A stretch of 64,000 bases of DNA, taken from Rhizoctonia solani. Its lineage: Eukaryota > Basidiomycota > Agaricomycetes > Cantharellales > Ceratobasidiaceae. The stretch spans positions 1,426,001 through 1,490,000 of the forward strand of contig NC_057375.1 in NCBI RefSeq assembly GCF_016906535.1, in the 5' to 3' direction. This document shows positions 23,539 to 35,312 of the stretch, one piece after another. The notes beneath the pieces were generated by a model, which worked only from the letters and a program-made list of their open reading frames with translations, ran no database searches and was not told the DNA's origin. The stretch's first letter is position 1. Each line of letters begins with the position of its first letter. The position numbers were made by a program, and so were the translations under genes.

Positions 23539-25039
23539 AGAATGAGTAAGTACGAAAACATGATTGGGTTATAGAGACTGATAGAGTTGAATTGGTTATA
23601 GAATTGAATCACGCCTAATCGAAATTGGGTGGGAAAAAGGTGATCTTGTGTGTTATGATGGCTGGAGGCGCAAGCAGTGGAAATCCATGGTGCATACCAC
23701 GAAGAGAGTCACCGATAAAGGCAAGCTACTTGTCGTTTCAAGAACAAACCATGGGCATTTACTGAATAAAGCGTAGTTTGGGACAATCTTTTGCCACGCC
23801 TTCTGGGACATCTAGAAATTAATCGTAACCAACGGCTTGAGAGGGAGCAGAAGCAGCGTCGGTCAGCGCGTCTCCATGCAATACACCGTTGGATTTCAGA
23901 AGTGAGAGCCGTACTCCCGGTATATGCTCGAGCAATACCTCATGATGGAGATTGCTTAGCGATCAAGGGAAATTTTTCTGTACTTGGTATGGTACCTTTG
24001 TGTCTCGTCGCTGTCTTTCCTTTACTAATGCACAGTTTATTTTCTGTTTTCAGAAAATCATGCATCATTGCATCAGGCCTTCCTAGGGCCTCAGAAGTTT
24101 ACACATGGCCAGAATGCACACCGCTCATTGAGAATGATATGCTCCACGAACAATTCTTGAACGAGTTTGAAGCGAAGAAAACCGGTTTACAGCAATTGAT
24201 CGGAGAGTGGAGGCATAGACTTGAAACACAGCTAATCGCGGCATTACCCAAAGGAACTCTGCGACCGACTTTGGAATCTTCGCCTTTCACTATGACCATC
24301 CATACTACTGAGATCGTTCAGCCAGTAGATGTCCTTCCGGGGGATATACGCAAGCTTCTCCGAGCGGATGCCATTTTCACTACATCGCATATTCATGATC
24401 ATTCTCAAGTACACTGGTATCCCCATAGCTTCGACCATTTCGCAGGCGATATAACTAAAATGATTTTTTATGATCATGCCTGCAACATTTCACGAGCACT
24501 TTTAAGTGTCCTAGGTATTCCCGACGCTACTTACTTGCATGTCAAAGCAATGGGGAAGGCTTTCCGATGCGGAAGGTGTCCCCAGGCAACAGCTCCTAAC
24601 TATGACTGGATGGACATGGTGAGTGGTTTCATCACTATGAGATATAAAAACAAACTCGTCGGTTAAACTTAGGTTTGCCATTATCTGGAATCAATCCGAC
24701 TGTGGGCGTCTAACGCTAGGCAACGTCAAGTCCGGTCTGCCAAGGACTTTGTATACATCTGCACACACGACATTGATGCAAATAACTCGTCCCGTCCACT
24801 TGTATGGATACCAGCCCAAGATGATCTTCCCACTCAACCCGCTCTCTTTTCTTGGAGCTGGTCCAAGTGTATGCCGTGTCAAAGAGTCGGTCTTGGCACC
24901 AGAATCCCTACCCAAGCTATCGTGGAACATGTACGCTATGTGTAAGTCCCTGCTCTATACATCTGCCCTCGTTTCTAACCTCGTCGCGAATAGGCACTTA
25001 ATTGAGGAGCCGGAATTAGGCATTCACTACCAACATTAG
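22513..25039 (+). pseudogene. F-box protein gene, middle and 3' part
   Basis: This is the continuation of the F-box gene that begins at 13604. The repeat copy supplies LLVNLPVEVLIEV (F-box), SRVNKFLRELFMDKRSALIW, then a zinc-binding-like pair TCGGY and RLCGNCW, and YKWRSWCLYSEAREVKAKL. Unique exons follow: RLIEIGWEKGDLVCYDGW, LLPRLLGHLEINRNQRLERE, EVRAVLPVYARAIPHDGDC, RPTLESSPFTMTIHTTEIV, WYPHSFDHFAGDITKMIFYD, ISRALLSVLGIPDATYLHVK, FRCGRCPQATAPNYDWMDM and a last exon ending LIEEPELGIHYQH with TAG at 25037-25039. This is the common agaricomycete F-box layout: F-box, CxxC pair, long C-terminal region with a late CxxC. The native first exons are missing here because the transposon end lies directly upstream. 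The gene would need removal of 14934-22512 and one repeat copy to be whole. The bases between 24050 and 24300 need a frame change. Confidence 0.75.
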
Positions 25040-25482
25040 CTGCGAGATTATGGACTTCTTTCTTATCATCCAACCGCGAATATACTATTATTCAACTTTG
25101 GATACTCACAACGACGGCCTGGTTGAATTCCTTGTCGATGGCTGAAGCAATGAAGTGCGACCACCAACTCAGTACCTCCTACATTTTGGTTTCCGGTATC
25201 CTAAATGCATACTCCATATGGTTGAAATTTCGGTTAAATATATTGATTTCAAAGCGATTGACACACATCGATAAAGCCATTCGATTAGGAAAAGTACATC
25301 ACTGGGATGTAGTCCGTAACACCCACAGAAGCTGGTGTTGGTTACGACATGGGTGTATTTTCGAATATTTTGGCTGCTTCCCTTTCTCCTAAAACCTCCA
25401 CAATATCCATGTCAAATGTTCGTCTTTGCCGCGGAAAAAGCATTGCCCGGCCCCCATGCAGTAAAAGATCTCTGTTCGTTGA
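25040..25482. other. Convergent intergenic spacer
   Basis: Lies between the 3' ends of the F-box gene (+) and a zinc-cluster regulator (-). The ORF at 25123-25392 has no recognisable content. It should contain both polyadenylation regions. Confidence 0.4.
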
Positions 25483-27695
25483 TTATGCGCAAATTAACCT
25501 ATGAACGAATTCTAACGCTTGCCTTACGAGCCTAATCTCCGCCCGAAGAATCGGTGCAAGACTCTCTGGTGCATGTTCAAGTGCAAATGTCAGTGCCCTC
25601 CCTGCGGCCACCCAAGGAATCTAAGAAAAAGACCATATGTTGTAACATTCTGAAACTTGAAACCTAACTAGTGAGGACTCACACAAACAATTGTATCAAG
25701 TAGGCTCAGATCAAAAGACGTAGTCATCAATCCAGTAGTGTACCGCAAGATCGCTCTAGATGCCGAAAGCATTTTGTTAGCAGATTCGCAGCCAGGATCT
25801 TGCCAGTTGGCTAGACCCATGTTGACCCTTGCGGTCGCCCTTTTGACGAGTTAGCATCATAGGGATGACCCCAGCGAACTAAATGACTTGCCAAAATGGT
25901 GCTATATATGCGATGAACGAGTTGGAGATAGCTGATACCGAAGGCTGATTTGAAAGGTCGACCCGTTTTCTAATGGATTGTCTTGGAAGCCAACGTCAGC
26001 TTGAGTGCGGTAGTGTTCACAGATATTCACCTTAATAAAGTTATCATCAGCTCCAAGTCCCTCATATCCTGCGAGTTTTGTGCATCTTCAATGCTTTGAA
26101 AATCCGGTAACCGGCGACATTCAAACACGTGCGCCTACATCCAAGTTAGTGATGGTCATCGTTCTGAGAAAGCAAAGGCCATGATACCCGAGATAATAGG
26201 ATTGCACCTGGAGTATGTAAAACATTGCCATTTTTAATGCATGAGACCAACTCACATTTTACATACATTGTAAAATCATCCTGATTGCTGTAGTGATTCG
26301 AAAACAAATCCTTGGACAGGATGGTCTGTCGCTCTTGGCCATCATCAAACTGAATACCCTCCGGTAAGGTGCATAAACCACACAAGTCTAAGGTACTCAC
26401 ACCAGATTCAAATGCTTCTAACGTTCCTGGTAGCGTTTGATAGACATCCTCATCACTAATATCAAAAACTATCAAACAGATTTGGAAATACTTTCAAGTA
26501 CACAAGCATAATACTTACCCCAAGGGCTTGAGAATAAATGGTACCTTTCTAAACAATATGCGAGCCAAAATATGTTCCGTCTGAGCTCGACGTCCGTCTC
26601 CGTGTTCGGTGGCCCAACAAGTACCTTTTCACGGATTTTGTTTGGCAATGGGTTCTGAAGAGAGTCAGCAAAGTTCAGTCCGAGGGCGACGCAAAGTCTC
26701 ATTGCGAAGCTGCTCATACTCCAAAATTCGAACCATCGAGCACATCTTGAATCGAATCGTTCCAACAACTGAATCTCAAAATGTAAATAACAAAAACTCA
26801 CGAGAACGCCCACCAGGCACCAATGACAGAGGCTGGGGAATGGGATGAGGTCACGGGCCATATGAGATCCCCAATTGACGGTACGCACATTGTATCACAC
26901 CAAGTAGGTTTCTGCCCTCTCTTGCGGCTACTCGACACTGATATTGGCATAGAATTATATGTTGTTCTTCAAAGCTTAGATTTCGTCCCCGATCTACTAG
27001 TGTCTGACCCAGAAAGATGTCGTCAGCGTGTAAGTTGGGTGGCGGGGTAGTTTCGACCAGTGGCGAGTAAATTGCAGCTGCAGTACAGATGGCGTGAAGA
27101 AGAGGTATGAAAGGAAAAAATGGCGAGGCAGGGTTAGCCAAAAGCTGAACCATAAGAGTTGGCCGGTGAATAGCACGCCGCGCGTTCGGGTAGCAAGTAA
27201 AAAATATGTCGACAAGATGAAGCAGCAAGGGTTTAGGAGGTAGTTCTAACGGCCATTCGTCAATAGTGAGTGGGAGGTTGTCAATGAATATCGCGGAATT
27301 AAGAGCAGGATGTTCCGCCGCGAGAGTGTCCTCTGGTTGATTTGGATCATATGAATAGATTTCACCATCGTTGACTGAAAGCGAATGGCGCCTAGGCATA
27401 GGTATGTCACTGTTGAGTGACTCAGAATTTCCTATCAATCGTAACTGCCTCTCTAGCTCCTCTTGTACAGTACTTGTTAAGGTCGTCCTTATTATAAACA
27501 AATTAAGTACATACCAACGCGAGCCTCCATTCCCCGCAAAGTGTGTTGAGAAGGAATCTCGCTGGGTCGAGGAATGACGTTCGAAGCTCCATAGGTACAG
27601 GTCGGTGGTATGTGTTTTAGGTGCGGGTTGGTTCGAATCACTCTGTTATGGCTTCGAAGGCAACTTAAACATGGTTGCTCTAGGTTACTGGCCAC
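25483..27695 (-). pseudogene. Zn2Cys6 / Fungal_trans regulator with degenerate zinc cluster
   Basis: The N-terminal exon (27695-27500) reads CLSCLRSHNRVIRTNPHLKH then CTYGA. The first CxxC and the last Cys of a Zn2Cys6 module are present, but the three middle cysteines fall on Val, His and His. No ATG leads into it. The next exons carry the fungal_trans (PF04082) region: LPPKPLLLHLVDIFFTCYPN, RRAIHRPTLMVQLLANPASP, LLHAICTAAAIYSPLVET, QCAYRQLGISYGP, ERFDSRCARWFEFWSMSSFA, VALGLNFADSLQNPLP and ELRRNIFWLAYCLERYH (the RR-x-W/F-W block). The C-terminal part is patchy, ending IPWVAAGRALTFALEHAPES and a stop at about 25483. The body is well kept, but the DNA-binding module looks non-functional. It may be a recent pseudogene or suffer base errors. 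It is followed by a similar gene in the same orientation. Confidence 0.65.
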
Positions 27696-29211
27696 GAGCG
27701 GAATCAGTATGCTCAGCGTATATCACAAAGAGACAAAGGGAGGTTGATTTAGAATACCCACCATTTCTGCTCATAGTCAATGTGTGTGTCCAAGGTCAGA
27801 TGGGCGATAAAGAATGGCGAATAATATAGCCTACCACTCTACACGGGTGGGTCAATTACACCCCGAAAATTAGGTTTGGCTTACCTACTTTCGCCTTTTA
27901 CATTGGTTACATGCCTAAATCACCGTAAAAAAAAAGAACTCGTATGGATATAATACTGAATGTGAATCATTGCCCACCTCGGTCCTCGGGAATATCAACG
28001 TTTCGGCAGAATTGTCACTCATGTTAATGATGGTATGGTGAGAGATCCCAATAACGGGCACGCAGAGAATGGGAGACGCGAATTGAGAAGCAATGCTACT
28101 CTGACGTTCTGGTCGCAGACTTCCTCCAACCCTGTTCGGCTGCAACTCCCAGCGTTGTAGTGCTATAGTAATAGGCCCGGGGGACTGAGTTGCCTACGTA
28201 TCCTGTTATAGAGGTAAATAAAAGTTTAATCAAAGTTGGAATTTATCGAAGGCGTTGAGATAATCAGAGCTCTGGCATTTACCGTGGTTTAACTTCAGAC
28301 GTACCACAGCGCCACAATCGGCCCGAACTCGTTATTTGGTTGAGTGTGCTAATAGGAAAGAAAACAAATTATTCTTTTGCAAATTGGCTAAAGTTTGTAA
28401 CCCGCAGGGTCTGGTATGTAGCCGTGGTGATCTGGGGTGATGAATAATCATGGGCGTCTACTCTGTAGGTAATTCTGGACCGGGTTAGATTGTGAATGTG
28501 GGCACCGGTATACAGCAACACCCGGTCGAGCCTCATTTTCGGATGCGCCCTCCTATCTTGGTCAGTAAGCTGGGGTGCCGGCCTCAAACCCCTTCTGCGT
28601 GTCCGCGGGAGATTCCAACCCGGTGGAGGTCTGGTGGAGGCTGGGTGAAGGCCGCCGATTCGTGTGTCGACAATAATAGAACGTTATTCTATTTGAGTGA
28701 TAGGTTCTTCCGATACATCAATGCAACAACGCCTTCTCAATCTGTCCCCAAATATGTTGGCATGTAACTGCGCGTGTCTCGGGAACGCTATAATATTAAG
28801 TAAACCGGGAAATTTACTCTACCAATCGGACTTTCGCGCCTTTCATTAGTTTTCTGGTCTGATAAGTCAAAAAAAAAAAAAAAACTCAGGATCATTCATA
28901 TTCATGAGCGCATGTAGCGGCCAGAGAGATATCATTTTTATATTCAGTTCCTATAGTTGTCCGCTTGGATACATTGACGACAGAAGCAGCGATAGAAGCA
29001 AACGGGCATACACCACAACGCGTAATACATCGTGTCAGCTTCAAACAATTTTGGAACTTGTGGGGGTACTAGTGGGTCATTGGGCTTTTAAATTTTGAGG
29101 AAATGTACTACATGCATAGTATAATGCCCTTCTCAAACTATGTTCTTGAATCCTTGAGTGGAATTAGTAATAAGCTAAGGCACTTGCACTGAGTATAGTG
29201 ACCCACTAGTT
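27696..29211. other. Intergenic, with an A16 tract
   Basis: About 1.5 kb between two minus-strand regulators. It holds ORFs without family resemblance (27915-28145 -, 28492-28767 +) and an uninterrupted run of 16 A at 28869-28884. The tract might be the tail of an old retro-insertion, but no target-site duplication or element body was seen. Confidence 0.4.
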
Positions 29212-32200
29212 AGAGAGAGGCATTGTAGGGCAAGTAGTTTGAGTGAAGGAGATCCATGAATAGAGTATCCCATGATGCTCCTTCCGACAGTCGACCTGTA
29301 AAGTCGTACATTTGTCCAGAGTGGTGATTGGTAAAGGGGTCTACGCTATCTGAGTCTACAGAGCTTCTCAGGACCGGCTCTGTCATAGGCTCTATTTGCG
29401 AAAATAAAGGTGGTGTGGTACTGGGTATAGTCGTGGGTGTAGAATGCAACGAGGCTTGAGAGAAAGGGTTTACATATTCGTATAATGATGCAAATCTAGA
29501 AGGCGACGTTATAAAGCCCTGGGGCTGTTGTGGGTTATCCGTAACCGGAGTGATGTCAGGCGGGCCGTCAATATCAAAAGTGATAGTGGTGGAGCTGTCC
29601 ACTCGAGATGTATCGGTGTGTGATTTTGATGCTGTAGCATAGGCTGGAGTCGAGTGTAGCCGCAAGATCATCTCAAAATCGCTGACCACATCCCTAATAA
29701 GCACGCATGAAAATCGAAGCGCATAGTAAAACATCAATAATTTTTAGAGACAAGTGGGATAGGAAAATACCCACCTGAGCCGCCCAGACATGTAAAAACG
29801 TGATTCGCCTTGCTCTAGAACCTTTATACAGGTCCTCAGATCATCCTCTTTTTGTTGTCTGCTATATGTGCCTTCGCGTACGCTTTGTATCAATTCATCG
29901 CATTGAATTGACCCAGTTCCGGCATCAAGTCCATAATCAGGATCATTGCACTAGAGAAGGCTGGGTGGGTCATCCCAATGACTAGGCGCGAGCCAGGTGT
30001 ATTGGAATAAGCAACGGCCATACTAGCGAATTCCCGTGCAGCTTCTCTGCATATCTTTAGAGCAGGCAGGGCTACTGACGACGACATGGTAATAAAGGAT
30101 CGATTTGCTGAAACGACCAGCTCATAGTATATCGCCCACAGCGTGATGAGACTTGCGAAAAAGGACGAATTGTTGTAGTGCTGTGCATGAGGAAGTTGTA
30201 CTTTTTAAAATTCATGTCCAAATGTATCGATATTAAATCAGCTAGCTTAAATAAATGGTGCACAAATTATCACTAGACTTACGATGAGATGGAAGACCCC
30301 GGACCCATTCTTTCAGTCTGATGTTGATATCATTGAACGCCCACGATGAGCCTTGCGGCCCGCCCAACCCAATCATTCGTTTTGTTCGGTTGGGCGTGTA
30401 CTATTGATAGGTGGATTATCGTTGCGAGTCCATCAGCTCACTGTTGCTGTATCCTATCTCTTTAAACGCACCACGGTCTGGAGGCATCGCCCATAAAGTC
30501 GTATTAGCCCAATTGCTTGATTGAATATGCTCAGTTTTGGAGAGGTACTGTATGGCTGCGCTGGGGGAGAGGCCCCTGGTTCTAATGACCATAAATCATC
30601 ATCAATTTCCGAGACATTATCCAAGTCGGAGCTATGCACAACCTAAGTGAGCGGATAACGTTAACGTAGCAAGTTATGTATCTCTCACTCCCAATCAAAC
30701 ATTGCCGTACATCGCCCGAAGTGAGCTCTAACAAACTCGAGAGTCAAACAGGTTGGATTGCAGTTGTAAGAGGCGACTCACCCGTAATACCGATCAATTA
30801 ACAGCATCGACCTGCCCCCAGGAACATCTTAAATATTCATCTTATGCTAACATATAGGATGACGTACCAAAAACACCGCTTATGCAGTTCGGTTTCCAAT
30901 GTCTGTGGTGATTGCATTCGGTGGGAGCCAATATCTTGCATCATTCGGATGCCAGTTCCAACTACATGCCACGTTCCATATGTCGCTGAGGAACCACAAA
31001 GGTATAACGCTGTAAGCTATAGAAATGTTCCATCAAAACTGCTTAGTCAAATTAAATATTAATTCGGCTCACCACCGTCGATTGTGCATCCCACAGTGTC
31101 AGCCTGGACAAAGATAGTATACTCCTTGGCCATAGATCCAGCTGTCTAAACCAACGATGTCCCGCACTTAACGGCACAGGCCACCTTTCGTCTAGGACCC
31201 TAGGGTCATCGCACCATCTTGCCCCGTTTGCGCATACGAGAAAAACAAGACGAAGGAATGACGGCTCGCGTCTGTGCACACCCTCTCCAAGTTGCTTTAC
31301 GAACAAGGGACGGTGAATAACAGGAAAGAATGTGTTATCAAAGTAGGCATCCAATAGTACGGGCATCAAGTCCACTGGCGGAAGTTCTCCAAGCAGGTGC
31401 TCCATCATCCTGTCACTGAGAGTGTGTTCGTGGTGCTGTGTAATAGCGCGATCGGTCCTCCAAGACTCTGGCAGGCTCCAAGCTGTACCAATACTTGATG
31501 AGTTTTTCAAATCACCGATACTATGTTCCTGACGAAACGCTGCAGCGTCACGAGAAAGAACATGAGTACTAGAGTGGCCATGAAAGATACGTTCGTAAGA
31601 TTTTGTAAACGCGCTATCGGCCCATAATGTGTTACTATCAATCAAGCCCTGGCCTTCCGAACAAGAATCAGTTCCCAGTAATCGCATCCGCTGTATTAAT
31701 TCAGTCAAAGCTGGACTGCTCAAAGGACTAGCTTGCAAGCTCGATGTATCGTGTTCTGTTTTGTTTCGACCTAACTCTATCACTGGTTCTCTTTCTCGAG
31801 AAGACTCGGCCGGCTCCTGGTCTAGTAGATGGTCAATGTCCCTCTTGGTATTAACCCCCAATAGTAGCTTTTGGTATAAACTCAGAAAACCACTTTGGTT
31901 AACGGGAGTGTTAACTTACCTTCTTTAAGTGCATCTCAACCAGCCTCGTTCGTGCTTCGAGATACTTAATATAGCTGAAAGGTATTGGTAAATTGAGCTA
32001 CCAGCATTGCAATATTGTGAATTAATAGTCTCACGAATCATCTGGAGGTGGTAGAGGTTTTGCCATGCGCGTCCAGTTGCACGGAATATTTAGTGCGATA
32101 CAACCCCTACAGCTATTCTGCCGAAGTGGGTTGAATCTGCATCTAACCTATGGCCCATGGGTAGGTAAGATGCTTGAGGAGCGAGTATGGATTTCATCTT

Positions 32201-32248
32201 CCGCACCTGGTCATCCACGCACCTATCGCAGGCGATAATCTTATCCAT
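29212..32248 (-). CDS. Zn2Cys6 / Fungal_trans regulator, damaged N-terminus
   Basis: ATG at 32246-32248 gives MDKIIACDRC, the first half of a zinc cluster. After an irregular stretch the second half reads NSCRGCIALNIPCNWTRM (about 32070-32110, C-x2-C-x6-C), then AKPLPPPDDS and, across an intron, YIKYLEARTRLVEMHLKK (coiled-coil dimer helix, about 31930-31980). The 31861-31060 exon is the linker plus fungal_trans start: LLGELPPVDLMPVLLDAYFD, TFFPVIHRPLFVKQLGEGVH, RLVFLVCANGARWCDDPRVL. Further exons are fragmentary down to the C-terminal exon (29737-29212), which includes MTEPVLRSSVDSDSVDPF and closes with MDLLHSNYLPYNASL. Family: nuclear regulator of the type common in this window. Between the two zinc-cluster halves, ggtgcg is repeated around a 10-nt insert, so the middle lysine-rich cluster residues are not readable without a frame change. 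It may be a pseudogene. Confidence 0.6.
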
Positions 32249-33790
32249 AAGAAAAGAGTTCAAGAGGTCAGTCTGGGTCTACAGGACTCATGTAGCTTTA
32301 TATTGACTCTGGTATGAATCCTTAACGATTGGTGCGCTTATGCTGGGACACCGGCACACGCGTAACCTTTTCCTAGGCTATGGATGTTTCAACGGCCCGG
32401 GCTCGATTTGAAATTATATTAACTTAGAGGACTCCCTGAAACTGCCGATACCGATCCAGAGTTGTCCTTGGAGATCTGACCACATTCAAAGAGAAGATAC
32501 GACGCCAAGTCCAATTTCAAATGATCGGCCTGAGCCTTGAAATCTTACTACTTCTAATCACACACGCCCACATTCAATATCAACGAGCGACCATAGCCTT
32601 CTATAGGGCTCGGGCTAGCACTCGCCAGTCCCCGGATTTAGAACACCCGATAATTCGAACTAATATTGACTGTGCAACATCGTGGTGTTATTGTAGCTCA
32701 AATACATATAGCTTGGGAATTTCAGTGTATTGGTTTTTCATCCTCGAGGTAGTGAGTTCAAGACGAGTAAACGGTGGAGCTCAACACGAAGGTGATGCAT
32801 GTGTGACATACTCTACTTTGGAGCGTGATTTCTGTTCCTCCCAAAGACATGATACTCTCGCTTATAATTAATCTCCCGAGAAGTGAAGGATCTTGGTCAC
32901 AGTTTTGTTCCATGAGAATGGAAATTACCTCGGGCGCAATCTTGAGCAAAGGCAAGTGCTGGCGGAGGTTATGCGTCACCGATAACTTTGGCTATGAAAT
33001 CCAAAATGCGGGCGACTGCCGTATTGAAAACAACCAATTGTCATCATGCCGGTCAATCAAAGCGCCCGCTCATCGGTATCAAAACAATGCGTACCCGTGA
33101 ATGAGTTTGATAAATTTTATCGGGTGAGTAATCCACTCGAACGGAAGGAGTCTTTGATGCGCATATGGTCGCAGACAAGCTTATGCCGTCAGCTTACCCG
33201 ATTTCCTCAATTCGTTCGCTTATCCCCACAATCCTCGTAGAGCGCCCGGGGGGTTAAGTCCGAGTCGGAACTTTTCCGAGTGTCTCCTCATTTGATTGCT
33301 CCAGAGAACTCGGGAGCAAAAGTGGACTTAGCTGAGTAAATAATCAACTCTGATTCTCAAATGGGCCAGTCTTATTGAGCCGGCTGATTTTCGACATGTA
33401 CGGTTACCAGTACCTTTGAGACTATCCCGTGCTACGGTGAATTAGAGTTTGCACCCACAAGCTAGGCTTCTATTCAAAATTAAACTAGCCTATAGCATCA
33501 TGATATATACTGCGTGCTCGTACCATGCTCGGGTAAAGAATTTGTATGTAAATATCTCACACTTATCCATAAGGAATTATATTAGTGTGCACCCAGGAAA
33601 CACACAAAACGCCGGAGGGCCGGACGCTTTTCTCCCGCCACTCACTTGACATTGTGGCTGTGTGAACTATGGCTGTGTAGCTTACTAATGTATTCCTTAT
33701 CTGGACATTCTGCAACGGGAGACTCGTATCTCCTAGAAAATCTCCCCAAATTATGTATATATGCGACTCAAAATTCAAGGAAGTTTAATA
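32249..33790. other. Intergenic, no gene recognised
   Basis: Many short ORFs on both strands (32521-32871 +, 32758-32979 -, 33046-33240 +, 33646-33921 +). None has a recognisable domain or a consistent exon chain. It includes the promoter of the regulator that starts at 32248. Confidence 0.4.
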
Positions 33791-34243
33791 CAAATTATTA
33801 TATACCTCTCTTCATGCAGCCATTGCTTCGTTTAAATCTCGATATCAAAGGCAATTCGCACGCCTTGCGATTCGTCGTGACGGCGCAGGAATTGCGAACA
33901 TTTACAAAATTAGCCAGTTAGAAGCGATGGAACTGGCAGCTGCGGCATGAAAATCAGTCTCGTCTGAGACAATTTACAGCTGCTGGAGACACATGGGAGT
34001 CGTCCCAGATGAGTCTAACCCCTCGTCGCCCAACGTCGAGCCTAATCATCCGGCCTCAGTGCGTATACCTATCCCCAACACCGAGCTCGAGAACACCAAC
34101 TACGAATATTTGGGCTTAGGCGACGCGTACATCCATCCATATGTACGCGTAATGGTGGATTATCCTGCTTATCCCGTTCCGACCGAGCAGGAACTTACCG
34201 ACGAGCAAATTAGCTTGGGTATGGATAGATTGCAGCTTGAATA
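33791..34243 (+). pseudogene. Remnant of an unrecognised protein gene
   Basis: Three frames in succession give plausible protein: QRQFARLAIRRDGAGIANIY with KISQLEAMELAAAA (about 33845-33947), ENQSRLRQFTAAGDTWE (about 33951-34000), then SNPSSPNVEPNHPASVRIPI and VMVDYPAYPVPTEQELTDEQ, ending at TAG 34242-34244. They look like one C-terminal coding region broken by one-base shifts. I do not know the family. It might belong to a mobile element. Confidence 0.35.
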
Positions 34244-35312
34244 GCCTTGATTTTCATGACTCTTGCTTGTCTTACTGTTGTATGTATACAAATATTACAC
34301 TTCGGCAATTTATTCAATAGTTTGATTAATGTTGTTGAGCTTTGGCTATGTGAGCGCGTAATAATAGCACGTTGAGACTCATCCAAGCAATACATTTTGG
34401 GCAGAACACGTGACAGTGGGCACAAAAAAGCGGCTCCGCTCATTTGTGTGTACATGTTATGAGGAAACCCCCTCGCTTAGGATTTGATTTGTCTTGTCAA
34501 CCTGCAGGGTCAAGAGTCCTGACTGTACAGTACCCACTTGCTTTACAAACCGTATTTACCTAATAGGAGCCCGGCCCGAGGCCTAGTCATCCATCCAAAT
34601 GAGGTCATAACATTCTGCCTACAGGTTCCTTAAAGCACCCCTGTGCTATACCAGCCCGTCGTACCTCCGGGCTGGAAAGTGCAACGCAAGATTGATTAGG
34701 AATTTGAGTATAGTATTTTCTTGTTCTGAAAACCTTGTTTTTAATAAGAGCGAGTATAGTACTCTATTGGTTCGTCTATCACCGTCTGATATATGGATCA
34801 AGGATAATTTGACAAATCTATTTATCTCTTTGGTCAAGGAGCTCGAATCTCAGGCTGTATTGTTAGGGATATAATAATAATTTTTGGGCGTTGAATCTCA
34901 GGCACGATTTTTGGTTCTTAAAATCATGTTTCACACCAAATTAACTGTCCGCCCTAAATTCATTTTGGTTGAGTAGTACATAAACCAAAGGTTGTCTCGA
35001 GTGACTCCCTCGAGACGGCATAGTGACAGTGCTTACAATCGTGTGTGGCATTACTATAGTATAAGCTGAATTAGGCAGGTGATTCTCCACGTGGCTGGTT
35101 ATACTTACTCAACACACGAAAGACCACCAGCGATCTCTGCACTAGTCACCGTAATCCTATTTAGTGCATGAACACTCCAGAGCCTGGAGGACTCACAATG
35201 TCGTGGCGCCACCGATCATATGCATCCAAGTTCTATTAGGATAAGCGCCCACGAATAGGAGAAGTGGCTGTGCCCTTGGGGTGCTGGAGGTTAGAACAAC
35301 GACGACCACGCG
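34244..35312. other. Intergenic with two short hairpins
   Basis: Perfect inverted repeats occur at 34651-34675 (CCAGCCCG...CGGGCTGG) and 34994-35016 (GTCTCGAG...CTCGAGAC). No gene is recognisable. The last few hundred bases contain the promoter of the MO25 gene. Confidence 0.4.

Noticed and set aside
28869..28884. Run of 16 A as a retroposon tail
   Set aside because: No element body or target-site duplication is visible beside it.
32521..32871. 116-codon ORF starting with a hydrophobic stretch
   Set aside because: The hydrophobic start is not followed by a plausible protein, and there is no exon continuation.
34651..34675. 8-bp hairpin as a transcription terminator
   Set aside because: Hairpin terminators are not used by RNA polymerase II, and no gene ends there.
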